Source: a candidate division NC10 bacterium CSP1-5
GTDB lineage: Bacteria > Methylomirabilota > Methylomirabilia > Methylomirabilales > CSP1-5
Direction of reading: 5' to 3'
NCBI GenBank assembly: GCA_001443495.1
Contig: LDXR01000004.1
Span: forward strand, 98,295 to 162,294
Length of the DNA stretch: 64,000 bases
Shown: piece by piece, positions 38,676-46,941 of the stretch
Layout of the letters: each line of letters opens with the position of its first letter
How positions within the stretch are numbered: position 1 is the stretch's first letter
Program-made: the position numbers and the translations under genes
The notes under the pieces: model-generated
Told to the model about the DNA's origin: nothing
The model's database searches: none
The model's input: only the letters and a program-made list of their open reading frames with translations

Positions 38676-39063
38676 CATCGCCATCCTCACTGCCTATTTA
38701 AGCCCTCACTCCAGGAATCTCCCGAGGACCCTCTTCCTCTGCAGAAAATGGTGCAATCTACTGTCGCCTCTCCCCATATGGCTGGTTGGCAGACATAGCT
38801 AAATACCTATTTATTTTTAGTACCTTGTCAGCTCAAGCATGCTAATTTACTTTAATGATTTTCCCCTTCCAGATGCGCTAGCGGCCAAGCTTTTTCGGTT
38901 GCGGACCTCGTCTTTCCACTTGACGGGCCTCCCGGGAAAGGGCGAGACTGCCCGTAACGGGGACACCTTTCGGCGCTCGGGGGCACGCGAGGGCAGTGAC
39001 GAGAGGATCGAGGGGATCTTAGCGGGCAGGGGCGGTCCGGGGGAGATCGAAGGAGGGGGGGAG
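38676..39063. other. 388-bp intergenic stretch with an AT-rich patch
   Basis: No supported gene. Bases 38780-38870 are distinctly AT-rich compared with the neighbourhood and may hold promoter or curved DNA. The part from 38930 onward is GC-rich and could form leader structure before the ACT-domain gene, but no known riboswitch consensus was recognised. Confidence 0.4.
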
Positions 39064-39471
39064 ATGGACATAATTCGGCGCGTCGACTACTTCTACGTAA
39101 CGGTTCCCGATAAACCGGGGGAGGGGGTCAAAATCCTGACAACGCTCAGGCAAGCGGGGGTCAACCTTTTGGCTTTCTCAGGGTTTCCGCAAGGGAAGCG
39201 GGCGCAGCTCGACTGTATTCCGGAGGACCCTGTGGCCTTCCTCAATGTGGCGAAAAGAGCGAAATGGAAGCTCAGTCCGAAAAAGTCCGGCTTCCTCGTC
39301 CAGGGGGACGACCGCGTCGGCGCCTGCGCCGACTTCCTGGGAAAGCTGGCTGCGGCGAAGATCAACGTGACTGCCATTGAGGCCGTTTCGGCAGGGGCGG
39401 GCCGCTACGGCGCGATCTTCTGGGTCAAGCCGCGCGATGTGAACCGCGCCGGCAAGGCGTTAGGTATCTGA
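39064..39471 (+). CDS. ACT-domain-like protein
   Basis: The 135-aa protein has two tandem ACT-like beta-alpha-beta-beta-alpha-beta units: YFYVTVPDKPGEGVKILTTLRQAGVNLLAFSGF and FLVQGDDRVGACADFLGKLAAAKINVTAIEAVSAG. ACT domains bind amino acids or other small ligands. No enzymatic domain is attached, so it may be a stand-alone regulator. GGAGGGGGGGAG precedes the ATG. Confidence 0.7.
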   Translation: MDIIRRVDYFYVTVPDKPGEGVKILTTLRQAGVNLLAFSGFPQGKRAQLDCIPEDPVAFLNVAKRAKWKLSPKKSGFLVQGDDRVGACADFLGKLAAAKINVTAIEAVSAGAGRYGAIFWVKPRDVNRAGKALGI

Positions 39472-39533
39472 CCGCCCCTCCTCAGGACACCTTTCAATTC
39501 TATTCCTGGTCCACTGGCGATGGAGGAGCAGCG

Positions 39534-39941
39534 ATGGCAGAGTGGACAGAACAGCTGACGCGACTCTTACGTGAATCGGTCAATGCCTCTGTGGAGGCGG
39601 CGGTCAAGTTTCAGGAACAGACCTGGCGGATGGTGGACGAATTGGTCCAGCGCGGTGCCCTGGCCAAGGACGACGCGAAGCGGCTTCTCGACGCGTGGAC
39701 CCGTCGGACCGAAGAGTTCCAGGAGCGTCTGGAGGAGAAGTATCGGCAGTGGGAGGAGGGCTTGAAGTCGGGCCTCGGGGCGTATCTGCCTCCGAGCCGA
39801 AAGGAAGTGCTCGACCTCCATCGCAAACTTGACCTACTCATGGCCAACCTCCAGACCACGCCCGGCAAGCGGGCACGGGCGGGGCGAAGCCCCAAAGAGG
39901 CACAAAGACCAAAAGCCAAGCCCGCGCGGAAGCGGTCCTGA
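39534..39941 (+). CDS. Coiled-coil protein, phasin/PhaE-like
   Basis: The 135-aa protein is almost entirely helical: an amphipathic N-terminal stretch (SVNASVEAAVKFQEQTWRMVDELV), a coiled coil (EEFQERLEEKYRQWEEGL), then YLPPSRKEVLDLHRKLDLLMANL and a Lys/Arg/Pro-rich tail. This order resembles phasins and the PhaE subunit of PHA synthase, and the basic tail resembles PhaI/PhaF granule proteins that bind DNA. No PHA synthase is nearby, so the role is tentative. Confidence 0.55.
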   Translation: MAEWTEQLTRLLRESVNASVEAAVKFQEQTWRMVDELVQRGALAKDDAKRLLDAWTRRTEEFQERLEEKYRQWEEGLKSGLGAYLPPSRKEVLDLHRKLDLLMANLQTTPGKRARAGRSPKEAQRPKAKPARKRS

Positions 39942-39961
39942 TTGCTGGTGACTGCTGAGCA
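39938..39961. repeat. 7-bp periodic array (CTGNTGA type)
   Basis: Three heptamers in register: CTGATTG, then CTGGTGA and CTGCTGA. It begins at the stop codon of the phasin-like gene. Confidence 0.5.
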
Positions 39962-39973
39962 GGGAGGGGAAGG

Positions 39974-40255
39974 ATGGAGGGCGGAGCGAAGCTCGGAAAG
40001 GAGGAATTTGTCGTCCGGGCCATCAAGAAGCTGAGGGGACAATACCGGGGGATCCACAGCGTTTTCTCCGGGTTTAACGAGGCCTTCCGTCAGTACTTTG
40101 GCGAGGATCCTCGGCCGGTCACACAAGAGCTGGCTGCCAGGGGGATCATCGCGATCCGTCCGGTCAAGGGCGGGGTGATGTTGTACCTCAAGGGGGACGC
40201 CCCTGAGGCGGGGGGCGATGCCTTGAAGAAGATCCTGGATGAGAAAGAGGCGTGA
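39974..40255 (+). CDS. Hypothetical protein, 93 aa
   Basis: The product is a small basic protein with a helical N-terminal half (FVVRAIKKLRGQYRGIHSVFSGFNEAFRQYF) and a C-terminal half resembling a wing (LAARGIIAIRPVKGGVMLYLKG). This looks like a winged-helix fold but no family was recognised. A GGGAGGGGAAGG site precedes the ATG. It is 27 bp before endonuclease III. Confidence 0.6.
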   Translation: MEGGAKLGKEEFVVRAIKKLRGQYRGIHSVFSGFNEAFRQYFGEDPRPVTQELAARGIIAIRPVKGGVMLYLKGDAPEAGGDALKKILDEKEA

Positions 40256-40282
40256 CTTTTGAGGGGAGGAGGGGGAGGCAGG

Positions 40283-40984
40283 GTGGTGACCCGGCAGCCG
40301 GCCAAGGCGCGCGGCAGGGAGAGCCCGGAAGAGAAGAGGCGACGGGTCCTCGAGGTCATCCGGATTCTGGTGCGGACCTATCCGGGGGTTACGCTGGCGC
40401 TGAACTTCACGACACCGCTGGAGCTTCTCATCGCCCTCATCCTGGCAGCGCAGTGTACCGATGAGCGTGTGAACCAGGTCACGGCGAGTCTCTTTCGAAA
40501 GTATCGAACGCCTCAGGACTGGGCCGGTGCGGACCGGACCGTCCTCGAGGCAGAGATCCGCTCCACAGGCTTTTACCGGAACAAGGCCAAAGCCATCCAA
40601 GGGTGTTGTCGAACAATCGTCAGCCGGTTCGAGAGCAAGGTGCCGCGGGCACTCGAGGATCTCCTGACCCTGCCAGGGGTGGGCCGGAAGACGGCCAACA
40701 TCCTGCGGGGCAACACTTACGGCGCGCCCGCCATCGGCGTGGACACCCACGTGGCTCGCCTCGCGGAGCGTCTGGGGCTCAGTGCCGAGAGGGATCCGGA
40801 CAAGATTGAGCTTGACCTGAATGCCCTGATACCCGATAAGGAAAAGGTCCGGTTCTGCCATCTGCTCCAGGCCCACGGTCGGACGATCTGCCAGGCCCGG
40901 AAGCCGAATTGCCCGGCCTGTCCCATCAATCGGCTGTGTCCCTATCCGGTCGCGGCGGGGGTCCCGCTTGCACTGGCGAGGTAG
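40283..40984 (+). CDS. nth: Endonuclease III (DNA glycosylase/AP lyase)
   Basis: Nth removes oxidised pyrimidines and nicks the abasic site. The 233-aa protein has the helix-hairpin-helix LLTLPGVGRKTANILRG with catalytic Lys, the catalytic Asp in GVDTHVARLAERLGL, and the [4Fe-4S] ligands Cys-x6-Cys-x2-Cys-x5-Cys in CQARKPNCPACPINRLC. Length is typical. Two adjacent GTG codons (40283 and 40286) after AGGAGGGGGAGG are the likely start. Confidence 0.95.
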   Translation: MVTRQPAKARGRESPEEKRRRVLEVIRILVRTYPGVTLALNFTTPLELLIALILAAQCTDERVNQVTASLFRKYRTPQDWAGADRTVLEAEIRSTGFYRNKAKAIQGCCRTIVSRFESKVPRALEDLLTLPGVGRKTANILRGNTYGAPAIGVDTHVARLAERLGLSAERDPDKIELDLNALIPDKEKVRFCHLLQAHGRTICQARKPNCPACPINRLCPYPVAAGVPLALAR

Positions 40985-41081
40985 AATGGCCGCTCCGGTT
41001 GCCACCGATTCCGTTCTGGGATATCCTGCAGTGAAAATAAATGCTTCTGAATGTCCGTCTACATCATTGGGAGTCGGCCCC

Positions 41082-41627
41082 ATGGAGGAGCACCAGCTGG
41101 TGGAGCGCTCCCGTGCGGGAGATGTGGCCGCCTTTGAAGAGCTGGTCAAGCGACATCAGGGCCGTGCCTACGCGATTGCGTACCGCATGCTCCGTAACCG
41201 AGAGGATGCCCAGGAGGTGGCGCAGGAGGCCTTTGCACGCGCCTACTTTCGCCTGGCAGAGTTTCGAGGGACGGCGCAGTTCAAGACGTGGCTCTACCGG
41301 ATCCTGGTGAACCTGGCGACGGATCAGCTCCGGCGGCGAAGGCCGGAAGTCCCCGGGGGGGATGCCGTGCTCCAACAGGTCAGCATCGGGGAGAACCCGG
41401 GAGAGAATATGGAGCGACACGAGCTGAGGCAGGGCATCACAAAAGCCATCGATGCCCTTCCTCCAGATCTCAAGACCGTGGTACTCCTCCGGGAGTTCGA
41501 GGGGCTTTCCTACGCGGAGATCGCCCGGGTGATCCGCCGGCCCGTAGGCACCGTGATGTCGCGTCTCTTCCATGCCCGACGCCGTCTCCAGGCAAGCCTG
41601 GGAGTGTACTGGGAAGGGGAAAGCTAA
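41082..41627 (+). CDS. ECF RNA polymerase sigma factor (RpoE-like)
   Basis: The 181-aa protein has region 2 (AIAYRMLRNREDAQEVAQEAFARAYFRL, FRGTAQFKTWLYRILVNLA) and region 4 (LPPDLKTVVLLREFEGLSYAEIARVIRRPVGTVMSRLFHARR). The GTVMSRLFHAR end is characteristic of the RpoE/RpoE-like group. It precedes its zf-HC2 anti-sigma gene by 1 bp. ATG 41082 is the family-typical start. Confidence 0.93.
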   Translation: MEEHQLVERSRAGDVAAFEELVKRHQGRAYAIAYRMLRNREDAQEVAQEAFARAYFRLAEFRGTAQFKTWLYRILVNLATDQLRRRRPEVPGGDAVLQQVSIGENPGENMERHELRQGITKAIDALPPDLKTVVLLREFEGLSYAEIARVIRRPVGTVMSRLFHARRRLQASLGVYWEGES

Positions 41628-41628
41628 C

Positions 41629-42168
41629 GTGATTCAGCATCGACGATATCGACGTTCGCTCAGCGCGTACGTGGACGGCGAGCTCAGCCCGTCTGAGAGC
41701 GGGCAGCTCGAAGTGCATCTGGCCGGCTGCGGTGAATGCCGCGTTCAGCTTGAGAGGCTGAAGGGGCTGCAGGGGCTCCTCCGCCAGGGTCTCAAGGACC
41801 CTATAGCGGAGGTCACGCCCGTCCTGTGGCCGGGAGTGCGTGCCCGGATTGAAGGTGGTCGGCCCATTGGCCGCTTCACAGCGTGGATCCGCCAGATTTG
41901 GGAGGCGACGTGGGAACAACCCCGAGTGTCGCTCGCGGGTGCGGCCGTCATCAGCGTTCTACTCCTCACGACAGTGTACCTGCTGCGGGAGACCCCGGTG
42001 GCAACGCCGCTCGGAAAGACCATTGTGGCGGAGCTGAAGCCCGGCACGGCCGAGGTGGTGGTGGAGGCCGTGGAGCCCGAGCTAGACTTTGGGGCGATGG
42101 TCCTCACCACCTCTGATGAAGCTGAAGGCTTGAAGGTAATCTGGGTGGTCGCTCGAGGGGAGATGTGA
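41629..42168 (+). CDS. Zinc-finger anti-sigma factor
   Basis: The 179-aa protein starts with GTG and has LSAYVDGELSPSESGQLEVHLAGCGEC, the zf-HC2 domain with His-x3-Cys-x2-Cys. One transmembrane segment (SLAGAAVISVLLLTTVYLL) follows, then a periplasmic domain. It should sequester the adjacent sigma factor. The stop overlaps the next gene's GTG start. Confidence 0.9.
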   Translation: MIQHRRYRRSLSAYVDGELSPSESGQLEVHLAGCGECRVQLERLKGLQGLLRQGLKDPIAEVTPVLWPGVRARIEGGRPIGRFTAWIRQIWEATWEQPRVSLAGAAVISVLLLTTVYLLRETPVATPLGKTIVAELKPGTAEVVVEAVEPELDFGAMVLTTSDEAEGLKVIWVVARGEM

Positions 42169-42596
42169 AGCCACTCCTCCTGACCATTGGCCTGTTCCTG
42201 CTCTTGCCGGTCTCGCTGGCGTACGCCCAGGCAGTCCCCATCGAGGTCCAGGTGATCCAGGCCTCGCGCGAGCCCAGCGGCGCTGTCGATCCGGCGATCC
42301 GTTCGCTGGTCAGCGAGCTGCAGCGGAGCTTTGCCTACACCAATTACCAGCTGCTCGAGGTCCACAAGGGGCAGGTCAGTCCACAGAGTCCCTGGCGAAC
42401 CGTCATTGCCGGAGGCCGCAATCTGACCGTCGAGCTTATGGAGCTTATGGGGGCCGATCAGAAGCGTGTAAAACTGGAGATCAAGACGCCCGGCGTCAAC
42501 ACCCGGGTGAGCCTCCAGCGCGGCGGACCACCCATCCTGCTCGGCGGCCCGGCGCATGGCCCCGGCGTCCTCATCATGGCCATCTCCGCCCGCTAA
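42165..42596 (+). CDS. Exported protein of the sigma/anti-sigma operon
   Basis: The 143-aa product begins with a GTG overlapping the anti-sigma stop, has a signal peptide (LLLTIGLFLLLPVSLAYAQA) and a beta-rich domain (VQVIQASREPSG, SFAYTNYQLLEVHKG, VKLEIKTPGVNTRVSLQRGG). The position suggests a periplasmic sensor or target of the anti-sigma factor. No family recognised. Confidence 0.7.
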   Translation: MKPLLLTIGLFLLLPVSLAYAQAVPIEVQVIQASREPSGAVDPAIRSLVSELQRSFAYTNYQLLEVHKGQVSPQSPWRTVIAGGRNLTVELMELMGADQKRVKLEIKTPGVNTRVSLQRGGPPILLGGPAHGPGVLIMAISAR

Positions 42597-42786
42597 TCCC
42601 CTCCGCCCTTTCCTCGGTCCCGCTCTGTTGTTCACTCCTAACGGAAAACTCTCACTTCCATCGCAGGAGCTCTCCCCGCACCCCCCTTAGCCCAGCTTGT
42701 CGTGCTTCGGGTCCGGAATTTGCATGGAGAGGCTGCGCGGGTGAATTGGGAAGCGCTGCTAGCGGGCGCAGATAGGGAGGAAAGCG

Positions 42787-43290
42787 ATGGAGCTTTACCG
42801 ACGCAAGGTGTGTGGGTTCGGTTTCGTGAAACGTATCAAGGTCCTATTTTGGTTTGTGTTGTTCTTGGCGCCTTGCTTCAGTTTCGCGCAACAGCTTGAC
42901 GAGCAGACCGTTCTGAAGATGGTTTCGGAGATGGACCACGCAATCTCTCAAAGGGACGCAAGCGGGTTGGCCAGGTTTCTGAGTGCCGAGCTCACGGTCA
43001 TAGCCAACGTTCGCGCTTCAGGACAAACTCAGAAACTAACGATGAACAAGTCGAGCTATATCGAGTCGCTCAAGCAGGGGTGGGCCGTTGCCACGGGCTA
43101 CGAGTACAAGAGAACGGACATCAAGATCACGCTTTCTGGACCCGCCAAAGCCGTAGTGACTGCGACCATCGCTGAAACCGTGACGGTTCAGGGGCAAACA
43201 ATCCGTAGCACTTCCACTGAAACCGCGGTGATTGAGCTCGTGGGGGGCAAACCCATGATCACAAGTGTTGTTGCGAATGTGCAGATGTGA
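42787..43290 (+). CDS. Exported NTF2/DUF4440-like protein
   Basis: The 167-aa product has a signal peptide (VLFWFVLFLAPCFSFAQQ) and a cone-like domain with LDEQTVLKMVSEMDHAISQRDASGLARFLSAELTVIANV and a repeating TVQGQTIRSTSTETAVIELV region, as in SnoaL/DUF4440 proteins. Function unknown. Base composition is visibly lower in GC than both neighbours, a sign of acquisition. GGGAGGAAAG precedes the ATG. Confidence 0.65.
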   Translation: MELYRRKVCGFGFVKRIKVLFWFVLFLAPCFSFAQQLDEQTVLKMVSEMDHAISQRDASGLARFLSAELTVIANVRASGQTQKLTMNKSSYIESLKQGWAVATGYEYKRTDIKITLSGPAKAVVTATIAETVTVQGQTIRSTSTETAVIELVGGKPMITSVVANVQM

Positions 43291-43453
43291 CACATGACCA
43301 GCGCATCGAGGCGGACCTACGCAAGCGGGCTTCGCCCGCCCGTTCGGGCTGCTCATGCGCGGCGTTGGGCGGCCCATAGGGCTCATCCCTCCCTGACGGA
43401 TCCCCCCGGTTTTTCCTTGCCAAGCCCTCCATGGACTGCGTACCCTCTCAGGC

Positions 43454-44308
43454 GTGGCGAAAGAATCACTCCCCCGAGATCACCCGTTGTTGAAGCTCGC
43501 GGGGCGGCGGGTCGGGGACTACGCTCTCGATGTGGAGGCGTGGGTCGGCCGGTTCGTCGGGCAGGCAGAGTTTGTCCTGCATCTCAAGGATGGTGCCGGG
43601 GCGCGATCGAACCGGCCGGTGGTGGAAGGGCTTTATGGTCGGACGAAAATCCCAGGGAGTGGGGCAGAGGTCGAAAGGGGAATCCTGGATGTCGCCCTCG
43701 GGCTGGTAGCGACGTTCGGCGCGACGGAACTCCGGTTTCACGGGAGTGAGCTGGAACGGGAGATCGTCGGCGCGCTCGCAGAGATGATCGCGGATGCATG
43801 GAGCGCGATGATGTATCTTGCCTACGGCTGGAAAACGTTGAAGCAGATTCAGGATCTTCGCCACCCACTCCAGGTGACCGATGAGGGGTATCTCCTCTTC
43901 ACCCAAGGATTTCGGGGCGGCTGGAAGGATTATTACTATTCCGAGGGGTGGCTGGAAGGGCCGATCAAGCTCAAAGCCGAGCGGCCTCCGACCGCCGAGT
44001 ACCGCTCGCTGTGGGATGCCGAGAATGGCCGGGCACTTCTGGATTTTCTGAAAGGTCCTCCTACGGATGGCCACATGCGGTTTCAGGAGGAGGGGTCAGG
44101 CGAGGTGGTCGTCCTCCCCATCGTGGCGCTCGAGCGGACTGCGCGGTCTCGCGCCCTGCTCATGCTCCGCGAGCTTCGGCCGGTGGACGCGGGACTGCTC
44201 GACGAGCGGGATCGCATCCTGAAAATCTACCCAACCCCTCAATCGGTGGAGACGCTGAGCCCTGCAGATCTCCAGGCGTTGTCCGCGAAGGCGGCAAAGG
44301 CGCGGTGA
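43454..44308 (+). CDS. Hypothetical protein, 284 aa
   Basis: GTG start after a short leader. No signal peptide or membrane segment. The sequence shows alternating strands and helices, with FVLHLKDGAGARSNRPVVEGLYGRTKIPG and FRGGWKDYYYSEGWLEGPIKLKAE as the most distinctive parts; no family recognised. It is on the same strand as, and convergent with, the small lipoprotein gene downstream. Confidence 0.6.
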   Translation: MAKESLPRDHPLLKLAGRRVGDYALDVEAWVGRFVGQAEFVLHLKDGAGARSNRPVVEGLYGRTKIPGSGAEVERGILDVALGLVATFGATELRFHGSELEREIVGALAEMIADAWSAMMYLAYGWKTLKQIQDLRHPLQVTDEGYLLFTQGFRGGWKDYYYSEGWLEGPIKLKAERPPTAEYRSLWDAENGRALLDFLKGPPTDGHMRFQEEGSGEVVVLPIVALERTARSRALLMLRELRPVDAGLLDERDRILKIYPTPQSVETLSPADLQALSAKAAKAR

Positions 44309-44328
44309 AGCCTGATGGTGCAGAGACA

Positions 44329-44634
44329 CTACGGACGGCTCGAATCGCAGTTGATACAGACCTCATCTCCCTCCGTCACGGTCCGAAACACGCCCTCCGT
44401 CACCTCTACAAAGGCCGGCCCGTCCTTCGTCTTCACCCACAAAAAGTAGCGGGGCCTCCCCTGGCCCGGACCCTCCGATTGATTTCCCGACGGGGGAATC
44501 TGGCGTTTCTCGGTGACCACGCCCTGGACGGGGACCGGTCCGTAAGAGACGGCACCTGCGCAGCCCCCCCCGAATGCCATCACCGCCAGAAGCAGCCCCG
44601 GGGTGGCCCCAAAGAATCTCCACGGGCCTTTCAC
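44329..44634 (-). CDS. Small lipoprotein with two C-terminal Cys
   Basis: The 101-aa product has a signal peptide and lipobox FGGGC. The mature part has YFLWVKTKDGPAFVEVTEGVF and ends EVCINCDSSRP, with a C-x2-C pair close to the C-terminus. No family recognised. It is divergent from the deacetylase gene at 44789. Confidence 0.6.
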   Translation of the reverse strand: MKGPWRFFGATPGLLLAVMAFGGGCAGAVSYGPVPVQGVVTEKRQIPPSGNQSEGPGQGRPRYFLWVKTKDGPAFVEVTEGVFRTVTEGDEVCINCDSSRP

Positions 44635-44732
44635 ACCTCACCTCTCAACCAGAGAAAGTAGTGAAGGCGCCGGGCCGGGTCAATGATTTTCTGCCGGTGG
44701 GCCCGGTCGGCTCCTCGCTGGAAATCGTTCGT

Positions 44733-44751
44733 GAAAGTGATTATCATGACC
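44733..44751. promoter_or_regulatory. Possible Fur-type box
   Basis: GAAAGTGATTATCATGACC matches the E. coli Fur consensus at 14 of 19 positions by my count. It lies in the 154-bp divergent gap between the lipoprotein and the deacetylase. No iron-uptake gene is adjacent, so it could be a chance match. Confidence 0.3.
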
Positions 44752-44788
44752 TTGCCATGGTTGACATCGATAGGACGGACGCGCTGGG

Positions 44789-45697
44789 ATGAAAATTTTC
44801 TATTCCCCAAAGTACGAAGTCGATTTGGGACCGCACATCCTCCCGACCGTCAAGTTCCGGTTGATCAAGGAAAGGCTCATTGAGCTGGGGATCGCCAGGG
44901 CCGGGGCTTTCGAGGAGCTCCCTCCAGCTCGAGATGATGATATCCTGCTTGTCCATACGCCGGCATATCTCGACAAGTTTCGGCGAGGGACGCTGACCGC
45001 TGGGGAGTTAGCGGTGCTGGATCTTCCCTTTTCCCCGGGGCTCGCGGAGGCGGCTTGGATCGGCGTGGAGGGAACCATCCGGGCCGCTCGATACGCCCTG
45101 GAGACCGGCCTGGGAATCCACATCGGCGGCGGCGGTCACCACGCCTATCCGGATCATGGCGCGGGCTACTGCGTCTTCAACGACGTCGCGATTGCGATTC
45201 GTACACTGCAGCGGCAAGGGCGGATCGTCAAGGCCATGGTGATCGACTGCGATGTGCACCAGGGGGACGGCACGGCCTTCATCTTTCGCGAGGAGCCCAG
45301 CGTCTTCACCTGCTCCATCCATCAGGAGGACCTCTATCCGGAAATCAAGCAGCAGGGCGATCTGGACATCGGGTTGCCGTCTGGGGCGGGGGACGAGGAG
45401 TATCTCGCCGAGCTGTCGCGGCATGTGCTGCCAGCCGTCGAGGTCTTCCGCCCCCAACTGCTGATCTATGTCGCGGGAGCGGACCCGTACCAGGATGATC
45501 AGGAAGGGGGGCTGAAGCTCACCTTCGCGGGGCTCGAGCGCCGGGACCAGATCATCTTCCAGGAGGCAAAGCGGAAGCGTGTTCCCGTGGCCGTGGTGTT
45601 GGCGGGTGGCTATGCCCGAAGGACCGCCGACACCGTCGCGATCCATGTGACGACCATTCGAACCGGGCTGGAAGTGATAGGCCGCAAGCGAGGCTAG
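44789..45697 (+). CDS. Histone deacetylase superfamily protein
   Basis: The 302-aa protein has the complete zinc-deacetylase signature: GIHIGGGGHHAYPDHG (paired His), YCVFNDVAIAI, DCDVHQGDGTA (Asp and His ligands), AGADPYQDDQ (metal Asp) and LAGGYARR, which keeps the catalytic Tyr missing from the paralog at 7726. It likely removes acetyl groups from a small molecule such as a polyamine. GGGATG start, 17 bp before the LD-carboxypeptidase. Confidence 0.92.
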   Translation: MKIFYSPKYEVDLGPHILPTVKFRLIKERLIELGIARAGAFEELPPARDDDILLVHTPAYLDKFRRGTLTAGELAVLDLPFSPGLAEAAWIGVEGTIRAARYALETGLGIHIGGGGHHAYPDHGAGYCVFNDVAIAIRTLQRQGRIVKAMVIDCDVHQGDGTAFIFREEPSVFTCSIHQEDLYPEIKQQGDLDIGLPSGAGDEEYLAELSRHVLPAVEVFRPQLLIYVAGADPYQDDQEGGLKLTFAGLERRDQIIFQEAKRKRVPVAVVLAGGYARRTADTVAIHVTTIRTGLEVIGRKRG

Positions 45698-45714
45698 GGC
45701 AGGGGGAATCCGGG

Positions 45715-46644
45715 ATGCGATGGACGAACAAGCAGCGACCGAGGCCTCTCCGCAGTGGTGATCTTGTGGCGGTGGTGGCCACCTCCGGTGTGGTGCATCC
45801 GAAACGCTTGAAGCGCGGGCTCAGGAGCTTGCGCCGCATGGGCCTTCGGGTACTGGAGGGCCCGCACCTCTACGATCGGTGGGGCTACCTCGCCGGCCGG
45901 GATCGGGACAGGGCAGCCGGCCTGCAGGAGATGTTTTGTCGCGAGGAGGTGAAGGGGATCTTTTGTGCACGCGGCGGATACGGGGCGGGGCGGATACTGC
46001 CCTATCTCGATCTCGCGCTGATCCGCCGACATCCCAAGGTCTTCCTCGGGTCGAGCGATGTCACCATTCTCCATCTGGCCCTGACGCAGCACGCGGGGCT
46101 AGTGACCTTTCATGGGCCGATGGTAGAGCCAGATCTCAGTCGCGACAACAACCCGTTGACCCGACGGAGCGTGCGGGCGCTCGTTCTGAACGGCAGGGCC
46201 TTCGAGGGGACGATTCCGGGCCATTTCCTCTCTCGACCGACACGGATCGAAGGGGAGCTCACCGGCGGGAATCTCACCCTGGTTACCTCCTCTCTCGGGA
46301 CCCCCTTCGCCATCGAGACCAAGGGCAAGGTCCTCTTTCTGGAGGAGGTGAACGAGGAGCCCTACCGGATCGACCGCATGCTGACGCATCTGAGGCTGGC
46401 GGGGAAACTGGAAGGGGTGAGGGGCATAGTCTTCGGAGAGATGGTGCGGTGCAGGGCCCGTGTGGCACTCCGCGGCTTCTCGGCCACAGGCATCCTTGCT
46501 CGATTCGCCCGAGATATGGACGTCCCCTGTTTCGCGACCTTTCCGAGTGGGCATGGCCGCGAGAACGTGGTCCTGCCCATGGGAGGACGCATTACCCTCG
46601 AACCTCGGGGGGAGTGGTCGGCGCGATTTCGTCTGAGGCCCTGA
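45715..46644 (+). CDS. LD-carboxypeptidase (peptidase family S66)
   Basis: S66 enzymes remove D-Ala from murein tetrapeptides during cell-wall recycling; the MccF branch gives microcin C resistance. The 309-aa protein has the nucleophile Ser in FLGSSDVT, Glu in FLEEVNEEPYRIDRM and His in SGHGRENVVLPMG, the Ser-Glu-His triad, and ARGGYGAGRILPYLD, the classic LdcA motif. Cytoplasmic, no signal peptide. Confidence 0.93.
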   Translation: MRWTNKQRPRPLRSGDLVAVVATSGVVHPKRLKRGLRSLRRMGLRVLEGPHLYDRWGYLAGRDRDRAAGLQEMFCREEVKGIFCARGGYGAGRILPYLDLALIRRHPKVFLGSSDVTILHLALTQHAGLVTFHGPMVEPDLSRDNNPLTRRSVRALVLNGRAFEGTIPGHFLSRPTRIEGELTGGNLTLVTSSLGTPFAIETKGKVLFLEEVNEEPYRIDRMLTHLRLAGKLEGVRGIVFGEMVRCRARVALRGFSATGILARFARDMDVPCFATFPSGHGRENVVLPMGGRITLEPRGEWSARFRLRP

Positions 46645-46727
46645 GGGGCTGGCGCTCGTCGCGCCGCTTTCCCTTTCCCTTGCACTTACCCGGCGGAAGT
46701 CGATACAATACCGGGCGAGGAATGTCG

Positions 46728-46907
46728 ATGCGGCTTTCGTACGATCCGAAAGATGAATCCTCCATCATGCACGCGCTCGACTTGGTCATTGAGGCCCTGG
46801 CGAAGCTCTCTTCTCCCGAGTCCGTCGCCGAGCACCTGAAGCGATTGGCCCGTGAGCTCGAAGAGACCCAGGAGAAACTGGATGGGGGGAACCCCTGGGG
46901 AGAGTAG
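46728..46907 (+). CDS. Small helical protein
   Basis: The 59-aa product (ATG 46728, GAGG 7 bases upstream; ATG 46722 is an alternative) is one amphipathic helix region, HALDLVIEALAKLSSPESVAEHLKRLARELEETQEKLDGG. It is 83 bp after the LD-carboxypeptidase. Not recognised. Confidence 0.55.
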   Translation: MRLSYDPKDESSIMHALDLVIEALAKLSSPESVAEHLKRLARELEETQEKLDGGNPWGE

Positions 46908-46941
46908 GAGAGTGGCAGAAGTAAGCAGAGGGCGATCGCGA

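Noticed and set aside
39611..41149. 512-aa minus-strand frame across the phasin-like gene, the 93-aa protein gene and nth
   Set aside because: Overlaps three supported plus-strand genes and shows no domain.
46728..46907. Small helical protein ending WGE as a Pup/UBact-like modifier
   Set aside because: Size is right but there is no Gly-Gly-Glu/Gln end or Pup-type disorder pattern, and it is about 7 kb from ARC copy 1.
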